This document shows, one piece after another, positions 61,101 through 64,000 of a DNA stretch of 64,000 nt (position 1 is the stretch's first letter; each line of letters starts with the position of its first letter). Source of the DNA: Streptomyces avermitilis MA-4680 = NBRC 14893 (GTDB lineage: Bacteria; Actinomycetota; Actinomycetes; Streptomycetales; Streptomycetaceae); contig NC_003155.5 of assembly GCF_000009765.2 (NCBI RefSeq), positions 1,054,001 to 1,118,000 of the forward strand. Reading direction: 5' to 3'. The notes below the pieces were generated by a model that saw only the letters and a list, made by a program, of their open reading frames with translations, did not search any database and was not told where the DNA came from. A program made the position numbers and the translations under genes.

Positions 61101-64000
61101 CCGGCGCACCGTGGCGGCTGGCCGACGGGCTGCTCGACGCGCCGACTCCGCGGGTGCTGAGCGCTCTGGCCGGCTTCCTCACCGCGCTCGCGCCACGGCT
61201 CGGACCGGTACGGCTGCAACTCCTCGAAGCCGAGGACGGGCCGGGGCAAAGGCGGTACGGGCTCGGTCTGGAGCTCGTCGAGACGCCCTACCCGCTCCTG
61301 GAGCTGGGCGATGTCGTCGTCGCGCTCTCGGCCGACGGTTCCTGGGAGCCACCGGCGGCCGGAGCGGGCACCGCTCACGTAGAGGTGTGGCTCGGCAGCC
61401 TGCCGGACACCCTGCCGGGCCCGGACCCGGAGTTCTCCCCCGCGCTGCGACTGCGGGGACTCGGGCTTCAAGTGGGCGGCGCGAAAGGCCCGTTGCTCGA
61501 CCAGGGTCTGCGGATCGACGCGCTGTCGCTGCACGGCTCATACGCACGCGACGCGTCCGGCTTCCAACACGCCGGTGCACGGCTGGAGTTGCGGGGGCTG
61601 GCCGTGCCGTTCGGCTCGGCCGGAGGTGGCACGAACCCGGTCGCCGCGAAGATCCTGCAACCGGAAGCCGCGGGCGGTGACGCCACTGCGGCCGCGCCGG
61701 GCTTCGATCCCGCGCTGGTCGTGTGGAAGCAGGGCCAGGACCCGGTGGCGCTGCGGCTGAGCGCGGGCGCGGGGTCCGGTCCGTGGTGGCTGTCCGTGGA
61801 GAAGCAGCTCGGTCCGCTCTACCTCGAACAGGTCGGCCTCTCCGTGGCCTACGACGGTGACCGGCTGCGCGAGGTGGGTGTGCTCGTCGACGGCGGAGTG
61901 GCGCTCGGCGGACTGGCCGTCGGTGTCGACGACCTGGCGCTCCACGTCCCCTGGGCCACACCGGCCGATCCGGCGACCTGGCGTCTGGGCCTCGCCGGGC
62001 TGGCCGTCTCCTACAGCGGGCCGAGCGTCAGTGTGGTCGGCGGGCTGCGCAGGCGCGAGCGCGACGGCGGTGTGGAGTACGCGGGGATGCTCAAGGTCGA
62101 GGCGGCGGGCTTCGGCCTCACCGCCGTCGGCGCGTACGGCACGTACCCCGTCGTCGGCACCGCGGAGCGCTACACGTCGATGTTCGGCATCGCCGCGATC
62201 GCCGCGCCGATCGGTGGTCCGCCCGCCTTCTTCATCACGGGCATCGGTGCCGGACTCGGCCTCAACCGCGGACTGGTGTTGCCCGGCAAGGTGACCGACG
62301 TCGGAGAGTTCCCGCTCGTGGCGGCCATGGATCCGAGCAGCCAACTGGTCCGCGAGCCGATGAAGGCGCTGGACTCGATGGGCCGGACGTTCCCGCCGCG
62401 GCGCGGGGCGTTCTGGCTGGCCGCGGGTGTCCGGTTCACCAGCTTCACGGTCGTGGAGTCCGTGGCCGTGCTGGCCGTGACCTTCGACCACGACGTCGAG
62501 GTGGTCCTGCTCGGTCTGTGCCGGATGGAACTGCCCAACCCCGCGAAGCCCATCGTCTCCATCGAGCTGGCGCTGCGGGCGCGCTTCTCCGCGCGCGAGG
62601 CGGTCCTGTCCGTCGAGGCGCAGCTGACCGACAACTCGTGGCTGCTGAACCGCGACTGCCGGGTCAGCGGCGGGTTCGCCATGGTGATCTGGTTCCGCAC
62701 CGGCGAGTTCGTCCTGTCCCTGGGCGGCTACCATCCGCGCTTCGCGAAACCGGCCCACTATCCCGACGTGCCCCGGCTGGGCATTCACTGGCGGGTCAGT
62801 GACGCCATCGCGATCAAGGGCGAGAGCTACTTCACGCTCACCTCCAGCTGCGTCATGGCAGGGGCCCGCGTGGAGGCCGCCTTCGACGGCGGGTTCGTCC
62901 AGGCGTCCTTCGTCGCGGGCGTGGACGCGCTGGTCTCCTGGGATCCCTTCTTCTACGACGTCGGGGTGTACGTCGCGGTCAGCGCCCGTCTGGAGATCGA
63001 CATCCGGGTGTGGTTCGTGCACGTCCGGATCACGATCGGCTTCTCGATCGCGGCCCAACTGACCGTGCAGGGCCCGGACGTACGCGGAGTGGCCGTCCTG
63101 GATCTCGATGTGTCCAAGGTCGAGGTCGCCTTCGGCGCCGTCGACGCCCCGGGCTCTCCGCCGCCGCTGGGCTGGGCGGCGTTCCACGACAAGTACCTCG
63201 TCGCCGGTGACCCGCACGGCGAGACGATGAGCCTGACCGTACGGGCGGGGGGCGCCGCCCGCGATCCGGGCGGCGCGACGGGCGCACCCGAGGACGGCAG
63301 CCGGGAGCGGCCGCTGCTGCTCACCTCGGAGTTCACCCTCGCCTCCACCACGCGTACCGCGAGCAACCGGGCCGGCGGCGAGGTGCTGAGCGGTCCGGCG
63401 CTGGACCTCGGCCCGATGCGGCGAGTCGACGTGGTGTCCGAACACCGCGTGGAGATGGTCCGGCTGGACGCCGACGGCAAGCCGGTCGGCACCCCGGTCG
63501 ACCTGGCGTCGACGGCGGTACGAGGCAATGTGCCCGACGGCGTGTGGCGCTGGTTCGACGACGTGGAGCTGGACGAGGGCGGCGTCCGCGAAGCGTTCAC
63601 CGGCCTGGTTCTCAGCGCGGTCACCCGCCTGGGCGGCGGACTCACCACCGGCTCCGTCGATGAGGTCGACCCCGGTCCGCGACGGCCCCTGCCGCTGAGC
63701 GACGACCGCGACCCGGCGGGCGTCCGGTCCGCCGCCATGGAGGCCGCCGTGCGGTGGTCGCGCACTCAGTCCGGTGCGAACACGCTGGACCGGGCGACTG
63801 AGTTCCTCGTACGCGGTGCCGGGTTCGCGGCCTTCGGCCGGTGTCTGAGCGGCGAGCCGAGCAGGCCGAGCGACTTCGCCCTCGCGCTGCTGCCGGCCGA
63901 CCGCATCTCGCCGCCCCGGCTGGCCAGGATCACCGAGGGCCTGGTGACGCCGGCCCGGCCGCCCCTGCCGCTCACCCCGCGGCAGGCGCCGCAGCAGCCG
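55139..64000 (+). CDS. Giant protein with DUF6603-like C-terminal region (incomplete at window end)
   Basis: A single frame without stop runs from ATG 55139 through the end of the window: at least 2,954 residues. No signal peptide. The first 2,200 residues consist of Leu/Arg/Ala-rich beta-strand and helix segments with recurring patterns such as RLRLSLTGLRLPGEP and LRLRGLGLQVGG. Around residues 1040-1085 lies a hydrolase-like stretch, WYVLLPP, then PVVLVAHSLAARAAVQVW (Ser1066) and LVTLGGP. From about 2290 to 2760 the sequence fits the DUF6603 family (FFITGIGAGLGLNRGLVLPG, FWLAAGVRFTSFTVVESVAV, LGGYHPRFAKPAHYPDVPRL, AIKGESYFTLTSSCVMAGAR). The function of this family is unknown. The 3' end lies outside the window. 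Confidence 0.9.
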   Translation, partial: MTLPTLPPELVQLAVALGVLRREPGDGADPRLEVDQAFFADPGKQLSGVLSDPVRRAAALELAAALLGSAKNAALETEGAQPGRTWIPLPTGDGATAGRLYLVVDASGDTVALSLAGRATLRAAEVECAASVVVPMVATGPGGTRFLPGTADGDIRVAVSLRLPPAPGDFGLGGLRVGADVPTHALGRPRLRLSLTGLRLPGEPARDLDIDDGSLPGRLGELIPLLADLLTGLLRSRGTIDPASAGRLRLLLTLFGLGDTSVIPPLPLAELPGSGPLVFADWLRAVFLPKPGEPVPPPAARAWLETLGQLLGLRLSLPLRGEGTTASPYLLCLSPLPGVRVCVRLVAQAADDGLELRLGLSAAAEVSGAVSAHAAADLLALRLGGGADVLWLPEVRVHVEVSGAEGHLLRRPAPPQPVTLMVGTLSAGFSIGSDRAVRLLLEAADVVLDGHPYSRLDLSSVEALAAAAAQVGVDALHDALETLFSNDEDGGGRRATALLVLLALRKPALDWPVGLPPLTEIVGNPAYALLRYHSRVLADAPHRWGAIAAQLAVLVRAPAPTGEGSAVDPWVVSVGDVGLPARPALLLWQDDAEGAPRLTVGVRLVSAPLPISGGAVRLSAALDAVRLTLPAVDPPSAVALTAAELRLAWGEDLSFDAGPVQLKAGSLLLAAGWRQGAGWGARARVTGASVTVEGDEVALPDPLELATGVDPLLPGPGSALWPALTRLAGLALLRTTPREGLDPRSLLAALLGWLPARGRLRVPGEEDTGIDLAALIADWPPLPLAGLVTDPVETVRSWLGDVLAGSGGADRSVAAIALLRELFARGGPERIRQVAVAGDGTHERPWRLPLDDSGPELLIWLDPDGPGLDGLGEVLDALVPADLTAALDGSAPLPGVERLTAVLSGAARFDSDLAELLDERPDSAADLWALLNHAAGSDGLLPVSAQVLPGTTHPTVVLPRGHLCAPETFELSDHLPGADPTRTVYVSSDLPGIRPWPGQPGAAGAHLLDLRTPGLAAESFGLGGLAATGPWYVLLPPTEEATVRLRPAVAEFRRLAGAPVVLVAHSLAARAAVQVWSEGGLAQLVTLGGPLSDTARPGPLDGLEQPGVHDAFRLLQSLVGLLPAGSSTDGSPLAELVATWAAVTGDAPSGLRSVPFPVSAFTPVALPSAAPAPVLSVVTQFTREELHGALTALVAAVAAQVRRRLPGGGAVPGRSRATHLGLGLSFRSTAAAAEGIVCGSELRLDAWRVPLPAAQRSAPTVTPRLHVRLTLRRPGGWLLDGRPGAGARTGPQPRLRGADLLVGIGPRLDDASVSAVLHDAALDGVGHGRLAITPHTLDAAARRFLGLLADTLSPRPTAGPVRDLVDLLVQAGVAVLTAEERVELRPDTLERVIADPAGLIRTLLSDPAVRGTLRRLAGLPDGGAGLLSAGGLEVGVTPDCVITVSTPERGLPLAGIATVHGTLVVGPERAPALTLRVRSGQVEAAVLPEPDLPALARLVMLTTGGEAIRWGLQSLRDRGILLDPLLDVLGLLAHDPRRPDAPGSVRSPVPLITAPGRRLVEVLGADRPGEPFLLAPGHLARLIDAVAQLIGLPGGLTALSLPGGGSVSVAEDGTDLEVTLRLRDGSGPAALESAVHWRLRPGPTVTAWLTLSAEQSGPGGFGAGLELEVGPEVKVAARLTPRAGAPRLDIPLYPLTPGLGALAELGQQAAQYALPMLLDVLRDLADPADPGDPRLKQIAAALAGLLAALELTDADGAASIEQLKLLASAPADEFGARFRRHPSEVTAALKALARALIGDAAAQPPVLWRSPGGRVVVDLDAAPGGVPRLTVTADGLHPVPGTDAEVSFAATTAGPAPCHLSWSVVDPDALFPGPVDLMPFVRVTLGGVDDRVEAGLWLDPPGTTDREALVLRLPGSPTLVHRRGAADSAEVAAAVPKLIRRIAVPLAADLALTPAPVTDLLKAPVGNDSTVGKVLHSARILTGTGSPPGAPWRLADGLLDAPTPRVLSALAGFLTALAPRLGPVRLQLLEAEDGPGQRRYGLGLELVETPYPLLELGDVVVALSADGSWEPPAAGAGTAHVEVWLGSLPDTLPGPDPEFSPALRLRGLGLQVGGAKGPLLDQGLRIDALSLHGSYARDASGFQHAGARLELRGLAVPFGSAGGGTNPVAAKILQPEAAGGDATAAAPGFDPALVVWKQGQDPVALRLSAGAGSGPWWLSVEKQLGPLYLEQVGLSVAYDGDRLREVGVLVDGGVALGGLAVGVDDLALHVPWATPADPATWRLGLAGLAVSYSGPSVSVVGGLRRRERDGGVEYAGMLKVEAAGFGLTAVGAYGTYPVVGTAERYTSMFGIAAIAAPIGGPPAFFITGIGAGLGLNRGLVLPGKVTDVGEFPLVAAMDPSSQLVREPMKALDSMGRTFPPRRGAFWLAAGVRFTSFTVVESVAVLAVTFDHDVEVVLLGLCRMELPNPAKPIVSIELALRARFSAREAVLSVEAQLTDNSWLLNRDCRVSGGFAMVIWFRTGEFVLSLGGYHPRFAKPAHYPDVPRLGIHWRVSDAIAIKGESYFTLTSSCVMAGARVEAAFDGGFVQASFVAGVDALVSWDPFFYDVGVYVAVSARLEIDIRVWFVHVRITIGFSIAAQLTVQGPDVRGVAVLDLDVSKVEVAFGAVDAPGSPPPLGWAAFHDKYLVAGDPHGETMSLTVRAGGAARDPGGATGAPEDGSRERPLLLTSEFTLASTTRTASNRAGGEVLSGPALDLGPMRRVDVVSEHRVEMVRLDADGKPVGTPVDLASTAVRGNVPDGVWRWFDDVELDEGGVREAFTGLVLSAVTRLGGGLTTGSVDEVDPGPRRPLPLSDDRDPAGVRSAAMEAAVRWSRTQSGANTLDRATEFLVRGAGFAAFGRCLSGEPSRPSDFALALLPADRISPPRLARITEGLVTPARPPLPLTPRQAPQQP

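Noticed and set aside
1..64000. tRNA and rRNA genes
   Set aside because: No cloverleaf with a GGTTCGAATCC-type T-arm and no rRNA-like blocks were noticed by eye; a dedicated scan would be needed to exclude them fully.

Overview
The window looks like a Streptomyces chromosome, probably an accessory or arm region. The DNA is very GC-rich with codon third positions almost always G or C, GTG starts are common, and many gene families are typical of streptomycetes (SAV_915-type protein, TerD, tripeptidyl-aminopeptidase-like secreted hydrolases, CspA, SpoIIE/PAS/GAF phosphatases, an ECF41 sigma factor). I see no rRNA, tRNA or CRISPR. About 50 genes or gene remnants are supported, and an unusually high share are broken.

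Layout. 0.2-6.7 kb: a truncated TetR gene divergent from a TetX-like FAD monooxygenase; a TetR/NmrA-type reductase pair with paired operators; an IS481-family transposase; a small heme-degrading monooxygenase (MhuD/IsdG-like); a metallo-beta-lactamase-fold hydrolase. 7-16.4 kb: a very large secreted GH2 hydrolase with three discoidin-type modules, a frameshifted secreted peptidase-like hydrolase, an NlpC/P60-like protein, a 607-residue unknown, and a CadD-type transporter. 16.5-24.6 kb: small genes (a cold-shock protein, TerD, a tendamistat-like alpha-amylase inhibitor, an ECF sigma factor with a Met/His-rich membrane protein) set among fragments of a transposase, a pullulanase, an aldo/keto reductase, a starch-binding amylase and an AraC regulator. 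24.7-33.3 kb: a VOC protein divergent from a WYL regulator, an APH-like kinase, an aldo/keto reductase behind a MerR-type promoter, a cluster of recombinase and other fragments, and a second peptidase-like hydrolase.

33.6-39.5 kb: an ECF41 unit (epimerase, ECF41 sigma factor, FMN reductase, then an SDR) with a near-ideal ECF41 promoter in front, followed by a second FAD monooxygenase/TetR divergent pair. 39.7-42.4 kb: a universal stress protein, a SAV_915-type protein and lysA. 42.4-48.6 kb: a complete kdpFABC potassium-pump operon, headed by an extra 27-codon ORF and flanked on both sides by fragments of APC permeases. A kdpE fragment remains and kdpD is absent.

48.9-54.2 kb: a partner-switching module, RsbQ-like hydrolase - PAS/PP2C phosphatase (RsbP-like) - STAS protein, facing a divergent 809-residue PAS-PAS-GAF-PP2C-HATPase protein. 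54.4-64 kb: a two-gene operon of a 229-residue unknown protein and a giant (more than 2,950 residues, open at the window end) protein with a DUF6603-like C-terminal region. This last unit and the RsbQ/RsbP module are the parts I consider most worth following up.
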